Source of the DNA: Panaeolus papilionaceus
Taxonomy: Eukaryota > Basidiomycota > Agaricomycetes > Agaricales
DNA length: 64,000 nt
Reading direction: 5' to 3'
NCBI GenBank assembly: GCA_015501605.1
Contig: JADNRZ010000004.1
Location: 1,550,001-1,614,000 of the forward strand
Part shown: positions 11,570 to 22,725 of the stretch, one piece after another
How the letters are laid out: every line of letters starts with the position of its first letter
Position numbering within the stretch: the first letter of the stretch is position 1
Made by a program: the position numbers and the translations under genes
The notes under the pieces: model-generated
Told to the model about the DNA's origin: nothing
The model's database searches: none
Seen by the model: only the letters and a program-made list of their open reading frames with translations

Positions 11570-13201
11570 CATGCTTGTCGGACAACATTCGACTTGCTTC
11601 CTTGCCTTCAAGATTTCTCGAAGGACAGCCATTTATGCTCCTCTACACATAATCGGGTCTCGTGCTGCTAGGCTTACCTTGGACAATATGGGGAATTAGT
11701 TCACAGTCATCGGCAACCTGTCAGTCAGGCCCTACATTTTCTTGGGTTGGTACTTATCTCATCCGTCTCTCACTTGCAAATATAATGTATCTCTGCAGAC
11801 ATTCAACGCCCAAGGCGAGAGTCCTTGTGATCTTGCGTCCATTCTAGGACAACTTTGTAGCTCAGGAAGTAAAGCTCATTCTCCTTCTCTAATCATGAAT
11901 CTGAATCTCTGGCTCTGTATTATAATAGTTTGGCCAATCTCCAGCCTTGGAGCCCCGAATAGCCCATCTTTCAGCTACCGACCTCCATCTAACAATACTA
12001 GTGGTTCAAACATGTGCACTTGCAGCTCTGTGTACTATTGCCTTCTCAATGCCTGCAGCTACTGCCAAGGAGGTCTTATAAGGTAATTTGCGAACTTCAT
12101 ATCTATCTATGTAGACTACGCCTGATTCCCGACCTATATAGCTCTTGGAACACTTATCACTCGGGTTGTCATGACAGCGACACTTCCCTTGCATCGTAAG
12201 TAATTTCGGTCATATCTCACGTTCCAGCTACTTTCAAAATGATAGACCCAGTTTCATGAAAATGTCGCTTTTGATATTTATTTAGTTTTGGAGCTAAGAG
12301 GAGTGACCAAATAAAGGAAAGGCACTGAGTCCTGAAGATTCCGAGGGCGGGTTGACGGCGGGAGTGAGGCATATTGTTCGTTTCGCTCCAAAACTAAATA
12401 AATATCAAAAGTGACATTTTCGTCGAAGTGGGTCTATCGTTTTGAAAGTAGCTGTCATGCATCCTCATCCGTTCTCAGATTTCCCAAACCTCTGCCCAGC
12501 GGAGTTAGTATCCCACAGTGGGCATACATGGATGTTACAGTGCGTAATTATATCTATTTTCACCTGTGATCGTCAGGCCTTATGTGCACAATTAGGTGAA
12601 TGACAATTAGTCTTGCAAGAAAAATTGCAGGTCAGCCTTGCGGTTTTGGTTTCGAACATTGCTACTTATGTAGTGACCATCAACTACAGAAGGTTCTGCC
12701 CCGTTGACGACAAGTGACCCTCCTGGAAAGCACCTTAATGTTGCTATTATCTCGGGATGTATTGTTGCCGCCGTCGTCTTGCTGGCTCTTTGCTGCATTG
12801 CATTCTGTGTCTGGAAGAAAAAAAGGGTGGTCCTCCAAAAAATCTCGTCACTGGGTGAAGATTGCGTTCCGTATCCAACTTCACATCCACCAACGCCCCA
12901 TCCCTCAAAGGATCGTCTGCGAGATCTAGAAACTGCAAATGCATCTTGGACAGGACAACTTGTGAGTTTTATCCTTCAGCGTTAACAGCAAGTTTCTCGC
13001 TCATAATTTTCATAGAATACCGTTCGCGCGACCAGGGCGAAGAATTATGCCTCTACGCCTGCCGTAGACAATGTTGCGATCAACAAGGTACAAAGCCCAC
13101 AGCGATGGGACGCTGTGAATCAGTTAGCACCGGGATATGATCCACCACCGATGCAGCCACCTAGCTATGAGTCCCTTTCAGAACGTGGGTCTGGAGCATA
13201 G
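11570..13201 (+). pseudogene. Membrane-protein array copy E, probably disabled
   Basis: Nearly full-length and close to copy D: LLGLPWTIWGISSQSSATC, ESPCDLASILGQLC, MCTCSSVYYCLLNACSYCQGG, WNTYHSGCHDSD, FPKPLPSGVSIPQWAYMDVT, TM helix about IISGCIVAAVVLLALCCIAF, VWKKKRV, DCVPYPTSHPPTPHPSK and a terminal PPSYES with the TAG at 13199-13201. Three lesions argue against function: the copy-D start codon is changed to ACA; the next ATG (11635) meets an in-frame TAA at 11650; and the small sixth exon (about 12620-12630) cannot be spliced in a phase that joins its neighbours. Intron 4 is swollen to about 280 nt by a MITE. A rescued product with an unusual start cannot be excluded without transcripts. 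Confidence 0.6.
12226..12453. mobile_element. 228-bp MITE with 69-bp terminal inverted repeats
   Basis: A non-coding foldback element in intron 4 of array copy E. The left arm (12226-12294, starting AGCTACTTTCAAAATGATAG) and right arm (12385-12453, ending TTTTGAAAGTAGCT) are reverse complements over about 69 bp with few mismatches, around a 90-bp core. The sister intron in copy D is short and lacks it, so it entered after that duplication. If the true ends are CTTTCAAAA/TTTTGAAAG, a TA lies at each edge, as in Tc1/mariner targets, but the exact ends are ambiguous. No transposase frame. Confidence 0.85.
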
Positions 13202-13716
13202 ACGCGCCAGATCGTTTCCCCCATGTAGCTTTATTCGGAGACAAGCTAGAACATCGGAACATTACTGCCTTGTTCTATTCAGAAGCCTTAAATATTGTGC
13301 CTTGAGTAAGTCGATTGGAGTGTTGAATTTTTGTGACTGATTCGGTATCTAACGCTAACTTGACCAACGTACCATCTACAAATATGTGGCTGAGTGCCTG
13401 TTTTATTGGCCCAATGTTGTCTGTTACTCGTTCGGACTTCGTCCGGTATTTGCATTCTTATTCAAAGTATCCAAGTTCTTCTCCTTGCTATCAAGTTGGA
13501 TATTTGAGCAGCTTCGAAGTCAAGGGTGCATCTACCTGCTGACCACAAACATGGGGTTAAAAGGATTCGACTGCGTTGTAATTCTAGTATTCTGCGAAAT
13601 ACCCAAGTATCGGATATTTATTGTCTTGATTGAATCGAAGCTGGTGGTGATGTTTCGAATGACATGACGGCCATCTGCGTCTCGTAGAGAGCTCCTTACG
13701 GAAAACTGTCGATTCA

Positions 13717-13974
13717 TTAAAAACTAAAATGAGCAGCGAACGTGGTACTGTGATCAAAGACGAGTGAGCCATGTACTGGCGAGGCCTGGTTGTAACCAGG
13801 GCAGAGGCATTGCATGTGTACGAACGTTAACAAACCCTCGAGGATTTCTCTCACCTCATGCTCTAGATCTAAACACTCTGGAGTGGCCAGAATTGTGATC
13901 AGGCTCCAGTAGTACCTGCTCATGCTGATTCGTAGCTTTTCATAGCCCTTCAAAACATAATCTACTAAACCCAA
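13717..13974 (-). CDS. Possible exon of an unrecognised protein
   Basis: The open frame reads DYVLKGYEKLRISMSRYYWS..., then LDLEHEVREILEGLLTF and a tail ending TTFAAHFSF. Its amphipathic helix-like composition looks coding. An acceptor-like TTTAG lies just upstream, and an ATG frame beginning MARGLVDVNGCVTN lies at about 14014-14057, but the two do not join in phase. It could be a fragment of a decayed gene. No family recognised. Confidence 0.25.
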   Translation of the reverse strand: MGLVDYVLKGYEKLRISMSRYYWSLITILATPECLDLEHEVREILEGLLTFVHMQCLCPGYNQASPVHGSLVFDHSTTFAAHFSF

Positions 13975-15644
13975 TCAAATCAGAGATTAACCTCGAGAAG
14001 AATGGTATAACCTGTTGGTGACACAGCCATTCACATCAACAAGACCTCGTGCCATCCAAGGAGAACAAAGTACAGCCCCTCGGCTTGCTCTCGACAATTA
14101 TGCATGGATGCATGATAAGTCGCCGGAAGATAGTCGATTTATTTCATGTAGATAAGCATCAACGTTGTCGTATCATGCAGAAACGCCATCCCGACACTGA
14201 TTCGTCCCTCTAAACTCCTCTGAATTTACTCCGTTTCAGTGATCATCGAAAAGGCTACCGATACCGCTGTGGTTATGCTACGTGGCTGAACAAATTTGCA
14301 AAGCGCTTTCATATGTTGTAATTACTTCTTCCACTCACACTGCCGTTCGACTGATTCTTGTTCCAAAGTGTCTCCTGGTGTCTCTGTGAATTACTCGCTT
14401 GTATTTCCAAAAAACCGCTCAAAATATCCCCGGCTCCGTTGCAATCGCATACTGAAGGCTCTCACATGGAGGCGCATCACACACGTTGGCCTTTCGGACT
14501 CGGGAGTCTGTGATTTTTCGGCATTTTCTTCATCGCATTAGGCATAGTTTCGAGGAATGCCGCCGTGCAGCAGCGAGAAGCGACATCGCCTCGCCACGGC
14601 ATACGCATATAGAGATTTATATCATACGATAGCATTATACTTTGTGTTCCAACAAATTGTATGTATATTCAGGTAAAATCATATGTTAGCCCAACGTCAT
14701 CTCAACGTGATTAGGATTATCTGAACAGTCATAGTGATTGGCAGGTTGCCAAATGATTCATGATTGCGGGCATCGACGGTGAGTGCCATAAATTATTTAT
14801 CTTCTATCTATAGACTTATCTCAGGATGTCCCCACCTAGTGGTGGTACCTATGTAACACCCATCAATCAACAGGTTTTTTAGTGATAGTGAACTGGTGTG
14901 CAGCATTTGCACCCAGAGAAATGTTCTAATTCCAAAGGCCCACTCAGAAGTGAATCATTGAAAACACAATGAATTTTTGCAAAGATGATAACGGTCGCAG
15001 GTTCGTGTTACACACTCATGTTTCAGTGTCGATGCCTCGCAACACATGACGATTCAAGAATGATTGTAATTGAGCTCTAAGTTTGTATATTCATGGAGAA
15101 CGGAATACACGGGCGATGACTGTTGATGGAAACCGCTCCTTATTTTTACGTTCTTGCGGTGTTCACGAATCAAATTTGTTTGATCCCGTACGTGATGCTG
15201 TAAGGACAATCAGATGAGATACGATGCGTTTCGAGAATCCGCATTGGCATATGCGTTAGGCATCGTTCGATAAGAATTTGTGTAGATTTTATATGAAGAA
15301 AAAAACTCAGATATTCTCTTTCAGTAGGGTGCAGAACTAAAATCATCGTCATAGGGGGCAGTGGCGATAATAGTTTTACCTTTGGTGGTGGAGTGCGCCC
15401 ATAATTGGAACAATATAGTAGGCACATGTCACCGCCCATGAGGTGTGTTTGTTAGAATGGTAACTGCTATTTTTGTGGCATCTATTCATTAGCACAGCTC
15501 AACCCTGGTCTCTCACATGTACTTGCGTTTTATCAAGTCTTTTTAGGCCTCGATCGTAATCTAATTGTAGCTTAGTCGTTTCAGGATTTCATGGATCTCG
15601 ACAGCGAGTAAGCACGGATCGCCCCTCTCTCCCTCTCCAAAACG

Positions 15645-15651
15645 TATAAAA
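15645..15651 (+). promoter_or_regulatory. TATA box of the secreted-protein gene
   Basis: TATAAAA sits about 135 nt upstream of the ATG at 15785, after a CT-rich stretch (CCCCTCTCTCCCTCTCC). This arrangement is typical of strongly expressed fungal genes. Confidence 0.5.
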
Positions 15652-15784
15652 GCCTCTCAGACATGGCCCATAATTCCTCAGCTGTGCTATCCACAACAAC
15701 TTGCAAGTGCTGGTCACTCAAGTCTTCTTTTTCGAACGCATTCTCTCTCATTACTTATTTTTAATTATCCTACCCACGTTCAAC

Positions 15785-16704
15785 ATGCGATTCACTTCCT
15801 TGATCGTCCTTTCTGCCGCCGCCGTCGCCTCTGTCTCCGCTATTGCCATCCCCAAGCATCTCGGCCAGCACGTCGAGCATGCCGTGCAGGCAGCAGAGCA
15901 CATTGTGTATGTCCACATTTACCTTTTCCATTCATGAGAGTATGTCTGACACCATTGCATAGGTCCTCGCTTGATGGACGCGACATCTTCAACGACCTCG
16001 AACGCCGCTCTAAGTTCTTCCGTGGCGGCGACAGCAGCAGCAGCTCATCTTCTTCAAACCCAACCTCTTCGGAAGGCAATCGAACACCGAGCCCTCACCA
16101 ACCTGGCTCTGATTCAGGGTCCAGTCTAGGCATCGGTCGCATCCCCAGTCCCGAACACAGACCATCGTCGAACCAACAACAGGCAAAGATTACCTTCGGC
16201 GACGCGGCTCGCAAACGCCTCGACGATCTCGGTCTGCATGGAAAGGAGCGTAAGAAGGTCAAGACAGAGCATGTCAATCGTATCAAGCAGGAGATGAAGA
16301 CGAACGGTGCCACCCATGCCACTGTTGAGTACGTACAATGCTCGGCATCACACTTCATCCCCATACATCATTTCTGACGTTATCAACCTTACAGACACTT
16401 GGCACACTCCACTGGTAGCAAGGACCCCAACGTACATATCACGGCTACCTTCCAAAAGGCACAGCAGGCATCCAATGGCGGTATTCACAAGGAGCCCATC
16501 CACTCATCATACACCGACAAGGAGACGGGTGAGAAGAAGACTGGACTCAATCACCACGTCTACACCAACATGGAGGACAAGACCAAGGGCAAGGAGGCCA
16601 TGCCCATCCACCACCCCACCTACGATGCCACTCTCAAGAAGAAGGGTGGAGGTGTCGCCAAGTACCGCCGCTCAATCGCAATGGACTACGACTACGACTA
16701 CTAA
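15785..16704 (+). CDS. Small secreted Ser-rich protein of unknown function
   Basis: Three exons (15785-15906, 15963-16328, 16395-16704) give about 265 residues. The signal peptide MRFTSLIVLSAAAVASVSA is followed by a short pro-region with a dibasic site (DLERR, then SKFFRGG) that fits Kex2-type cleavage. Next comes a run of eight Ser, a disordered Ser/Pro segment, a basic helical stretch (ARKRLDDLGLHGKERKKVK) and a His-rich C-terminal part (HLAHSTGSKDPNVHIT, NHHVYTN) ending MDYDYDY. Only two Cys-free domains are visible and no catalytic motif. A TATA box and CT-rich leader suggest strong expression. I do not recognise the family; a wall-associated or effector-like role would be speculation. 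Confidence 0.8.
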
Positions 16705-17758
16705 TTGCATAGTTATCATTCGCTACTTACCAGTAGTAGTAGCTGATTTAATGAGATCGAGTTGATGCATTCGAAAAACACTCTTCCTGTGTGAAATGGC
16801 CGATCTGACTGCCAACGCTGTGAGACGTGCTTTTTGGGAAAATCAGTTGAATGAGCTGAAAAGGTAATTGCACGCGATCATTGGAGACGGGTGAGCGTCC
16901 GAGAATATAGCGAGGAGTTAGCTGTTTCCCTTTTAATGCGCCTGATTGTGGCTTTAAAGCGACAAATGATTTTGTAACGCCCGGCGCTTCTGTTCTGAAG
17001 ATGCAAAGGTAACAATGAAACGCTTGTCACTAGTATAGTCATCCATCAAAATGTTGTGGATCAACAGTATCGCAGACGCGGCGCTTGATGATGAGCGATT
17101 CGTGTTTCAGGGTCGTTTTGCTGTTTGCGGATATCGTGGTGGTTACTGACGATCCCGAAAGGGTCTTGCTGCGTATATACTAATAGCGATATATCTCCAA
17201 CAAATGCTTGAGACCTAGCTTGAGTTTGTGCCGGTGCTGGTGATATAACTTTTCTACTCAGATTGGGTTAATAAGGGTTGATTAGACCTTAGTTCCTGTC
17301 ATTGGTGGCGTTGGCCAAGATTTTTGCTTTGAGTTGTTTAAGAGATGGGATCCGTAAAGCGTCACACTGACTTCGGCCATCATTTACGCACTTTATACCC
17401 ACCCCACAAGAATGTTGGTCGAGTGTCAATAGCAGACCACCTCACCAACCTCGAGGTTCGCGACGAGTGCAGAACGAGAACTAATGAGTGGTGGGACTCC
17501 GAAAACTCCGTGAGCTAGGATGACAAATCCTGACATGCCCCCGGAAACTCCATCAGCCCTGAGCGTGACCCCAGAAACTTCTATCAGAACGAGTGAACGG
17601 ACCCCGAGAACTTCTATGGGCACTTGTCAGTTCCCCCCTTGCCGTCTCTTGGTTCAGTCAGAGAGACAGATGTATTTGGATTAGATAGGAGTCCATTCTG
17701 TGTGAGTACAATTTGGGGTCAAATTATTAGTTTTTATACATATCCACGTCCATGAATT
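16705..17758. other. Intergenic gap containing a short degenerate tandem repeat
   Basis: No supported gene between the secreted-protein gene and ARG4, which converge here. The stretch at 17485-17625 repeats a 33-36 bp unit about 3.5 times (see repeat entry). Confidence 0.5.
17485..17625. repeat. Degenerate tandem repeat, about 35-bp unit
   Basis: Successive units carry GACTCCGAAAACTCCGTGAG, CCCGGAAACTCCATCAG, CCCCAGAAACTTCTATCAG and CCCGAGAACTTCTATGGG, spaced about 33-40 nt apart. On the minus strand the open frame shows the same periodicity (EVLGVRSL, EVSGVTLR, GVSGGMSG, GVFGVPP), but nothing suggests it is translated. It lies about 130 nt beyond the ARG4 stop. Confidence 0.55.
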
Positions 17759-19531
<1,773 letters not shown>

Positions 19532-19818
19532 GACTGAAGATGATGAGTGGAAGGAAGAAATTGTTCGTGAAGTCTGTTTCTCTCAGGTCAGAGACCCTGA
19601 GCGGTTAACTAAAAGTAGTGACCTGCTATTTGTGCCTGCTTGGCATTAGACGGACGTCAGTTATAGCCAGCACTGGCAAGACCCAATTATAACCTCACTA
19701 CAGCTTTGTTCCTGACCCCCAGCTCCTATTCTTATTGACGCCCTCTGAATGAGCTAGTCTCGGTTTACTGGTAGTTTCTTGATTTCTATAAGTTTTGGGT
19801 CAATACAGGCCTACAACT

Positions 19819-21536
19819 ATGCATAAATTACTATTATGCACTTCCATCGCTCTCAATGCGTACGTTCATGAACCATATGCGGATCGGTTAATGTCGAAGC
19901 TCATCATACCTCAGATTGTTTGCAGGATGCATATTCACATTTCCATTGCTGTCACCTGCGCTGGCAACTCACACTAAGCTGAGCCAGCCTCAGCTTACAA
20001 CCATTATTGTCGCGTAAGGCAGTTGTTACATCACTTGGTCCTTGCAAGGTTGCTCACCGGGTGACTCGTTTAGGGCAATGATGAGCCAGTACACAATTGC
20101 CGCACTCGCTGGTTCTCTCGTAGACAAACACGGACCTCGGTTGGCTTCGCTCATCGCAGGATCACTATTCCTTTCCGGATTTGGCGCCTTCGCGTACGAG
20201 GTGCATGACTGTCCAGATGATTTCGAGCCTTCGAAGGCATTCTTCTACCGCCTCGTGTTCTACTTCTTGCTCACTGGTTTTGGGACAGTATTTGCGTAAG
20301 ACGTCGTTCTTTCACCTCAGTTCCAGTGCTTACCTCGAAATAGTTATTTCTCATCACTCTTTGCGGCTTCCAAGGCTTTCCCAGCGAAGATTGGACTTGC
20401 ATCTGGGATCAGCATGGCGCTTTTCGGACTGTCACCATTATTCCTATCTTCTATTGCGACTTCACACTTCAGGGACTCTACAAGCGGTCTGATCAATGTG
20501 ACCAACTATATGAGCTTCCTTGCACTGTCAACAGGCATCATTTTCACCATAGGGTACTTTAACCTTGCCGCTCTGCCTAGCCAACACGCTCCAGAACAGC
20601 CTCAAACAAATAGAGCCCCTACAGAATCGACACCATTGCTAGACTCTGAATTACCACATGCGACGCTCGCCACTGATCGCTCTATCAAAGCTTTATTGAA
20701 CGACTTCAATTTCTGGCTCCTCCTTGTAATCTGTGTCGTTCTTCTAGGAGCAGTAAGATATGAACTTCTTCATTTCATGAAAGCAATCTAATTCACTGTA
20801 GGGTGAAATGGTAATATCCAATATCGGCACCATTGTCATGTCGCTCCCTTCGGATGGCGTGTCTAATAACCTCATGGACGCCAGCTCAGCCGCCGCTTTC
20901 CAAGTTAAACTTTTTTCCGTTGCAAATACTGTTGCTCGCATTACTGTTGGGTCTCTTGCGGATCTACTTGTTCCTTCCGTATCTCCGGACATCACTGCCA
21001 CTGTTACTCTGAGGAAGCATCGATTCAGCAGATATACCTTCCTTGCGATTTCTGCCCTTATGATGGCAGCGACTTTTGCATGGACGGCTCTCAAGGTCCG
21101 CACCCACAACCAAGTTTGGGTTCTCAGGTAATTCCTCGTTCTGGCTCATCCTTTCTACTTGTTGACCAAGAATATCAGTTTGGGAACTGCCCTGTCCTAC
21201 AGCAGCATATTCACCATCTTGTGAGCTTCTCTCTCCCTAGATCTATTGCTTCATTCTCACCTATTTAACTCGATCAGGCCAAGTATCATCTCTGCGATGT
21301 GGGGTATTGAAAACCTTGGAAGAAACTTTGGAATTCTTATGTATGCACCGTTTACCGGCACACCTCTATTCTCTTACATCTACGCCTTCATCGCGGATGC
21401 GCATACTCAGCCTGGTTCTCGGATCTGCAAGGGACCTTCGTGCTGGTACTCTACGTTTATGTTTTGTGTTGTAACCTCGTCGTTATCATTTGTAGCCAGT
21501 TTAATTTTGTGGAGGAGATGGCAGGGGAAGATTTAG
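19819..21536 (+). CDS. MCH1: MFS transporter of the Mch1/nodulin-like type
   Basis: Integral membrane carrier; yeast Mch1 is a vacuolar monocarboxylate-permease homologue of unproven substrate. Exon 1 (19819-19859) gives MHKLLLCTSIALNA, spliced to an exon at 19915 (LFAGCIFTFPLLSPALATHT). TM helices continue through QYTIAALAGSLVDKHGPR (the MFS loop 2-3 motif), GFGTVFAYFSSLFAASKAFP, GLASGISMALFGLSPLF, a central polar loop ending TPLLDSE, then GEMVISNIGTIVMSL, ARITVGSLADLL, SYSSIFTILPSIISAMWGIENLGRNFG and a last helix before RRWQGKI. Intron 1 needs the acceptor at 19912-19914 to keep frame; a nearer CAG at 19923 would break it. The family is secure, but the Mch1 assignment is by overall resemblance only. 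Confidence 0.8.
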
Positions 21537-21734
21537 GATCATTTCACGGTAGATCCTTGCATTATACCACACATTTTTTGCATTTGTAGACATTGCTTTG
21601 CTTTTGATTGCCTTCCATTTGTATTAGATATAATTTACCTTTTCATGACATATACATTTGCGTTTTATTTATCGATTTTAGTGACACGAAGGAAGATAAA
21701 TTTGAGATGTTCGGTTGTAGGGGTCGGACAAGGT

Positions 21735-21740
21735 CACGTG
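21735..21740. promoter_or_regulatory. CACGTG E-box upstream of PIG-H
   Basis: GTCACGTG (centred at 21735-21740) matches the Cbf1/USF-type consensus RTCACRTG. It lies about 170 nt before the PIG-H start codon. Similar sites are upstream of three other gene starts in the window. Confidence 0.4.
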
Positions 21741-21908
21741 CTCATCACCGGGATTGTCCCGCGCCAAATTAAGTCGCGTCCGACTTTCTCTTCTCCTTCT
21801 ACCACTGGCACACACACACTCTCAGTCAACATGATATACCCGTCTTGATCATTATAAGCTAATACCTCTGGAGACTATACCCCGCTGCTCATCGTGCATG
21901 CTTGGGTT

Positions 21909-22588
21909 ATGATGACCACGTCACCTGAACTCGTTAGACTAGACCATGGATCATGTCAAGAATACAGAGTAATTAACCACTCTAGGAGAAAATGGCTGCC
22001 TGCAATCGTTATTCTCGGACTTGTCTTATTATTTGCTTGGAAGAGAGTGCGTATACTGTGGTGGAACAACTACGATTTGACTAAGTGCTTGAATAGATCT
22101 CGCCAACTACTCGATACACACTGTCAGCTTTACTCGTTCTTTCTTTATATAAGCTCGTTCTACTGGAGATTCTACTAGGTTAGCGTTTCACTTTCAAGGT
22201 TAATACCCTAATGCTAACATTGTCCACAGAATCCATACTGGTATTACCCCCACACGGACTACAAATTGAGAAACACAGGGGATTTCATCTATCTTGGCCT
22301 TTAAGCGTCGAGCGCAAGTTCATCCCGTCCACACAATTCGACGACTTGATTATAAACGAAGGGTTGGATGGTTGGAACGTCATATACCAGCTTACAATTG
22401 TACAAAAAGCAAAAGACGGGTACAAACTCTTGCTTCCTTTCTCAGTAAGTTCTACCTCAACTCACTAACTCAGCATTTCGCGGTTGATCCTTAACCACCC
22501 TCTCAAGCATATCTCTCCCAAACTCGACATCCTCCTCGAGGTATTACACGGAATCCAGGATACATACCTATCCAAACTACAAATATAA
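21909..22588 (+). CDS. GPI15: PIG-H/Gpi15 subunit of the GPI N-acetylglucosaminyltransferase
   Basis: Part of the ER-membrane complex (with PIG-A, PIG-C, PIG-P and others) that adds GlcNAc to phosphatidylinositol, the first step of GPI-anchor synthesis. Four exons: 21909-22046, 22097-22178, 22230-22444, 22508-22588. The N-terminal part has a TM helix (PAIVILGLVLLFAW) and a second hydrophobic stretch. The PIG-H domain follows: ESILVLPPHGLQIE, RKFIPSTQFDDLIINEGL, NVIYQLTIVQK, GYKLLLPFS, HISPKLDILLEVLHGIQDTY. The last intron must run to the AG at 22506-22507: a nearer AG would make a 29-nt intron and an early stop. Length (about 171 residues) is typical. Its 3' end converges on the IST1-TBC gene with 137 nt between stops. 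Confidence 0.9.
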
Positions 22589-22725
22589 TATCATAACAGG
22601 GTTCCAAAAAAGCATTGCCCAAAGCGAATTAGTACTATGCATAACAAATTGTCCCTCTGCATGAACAAAATCATTCATCTAAATTTACATACAGTCCACT
22701 GTTTGACATGAATATAAGCATCATA

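Larger units (their letters stand above)
13202..15784. other. Gene-poor gap of 2.6 kb
   Basis: No confident gene. Short open frames occur on both strands without recognisable domains. The best is a minus-strand frame at about 13717-13974 (see separate entry). The rest, including 14300-15700, is AT-rich, with no tRNA, no long inverted repeat and no tandem repeat that I can see. Confidence 0.5.

Noticed and set aside
14296..14541. Plus-strand 81-residue open frame
   Set aside because: No domain, no supporting splice pattern, composition not coding-like.
22445..22473. A 29-nt last intron in PIG-H using the first AG
   Set aside because: Too short for this genome and gives an immediate stop; the AG at 22506 gives a 63-nt intron and the expected C-terminus.
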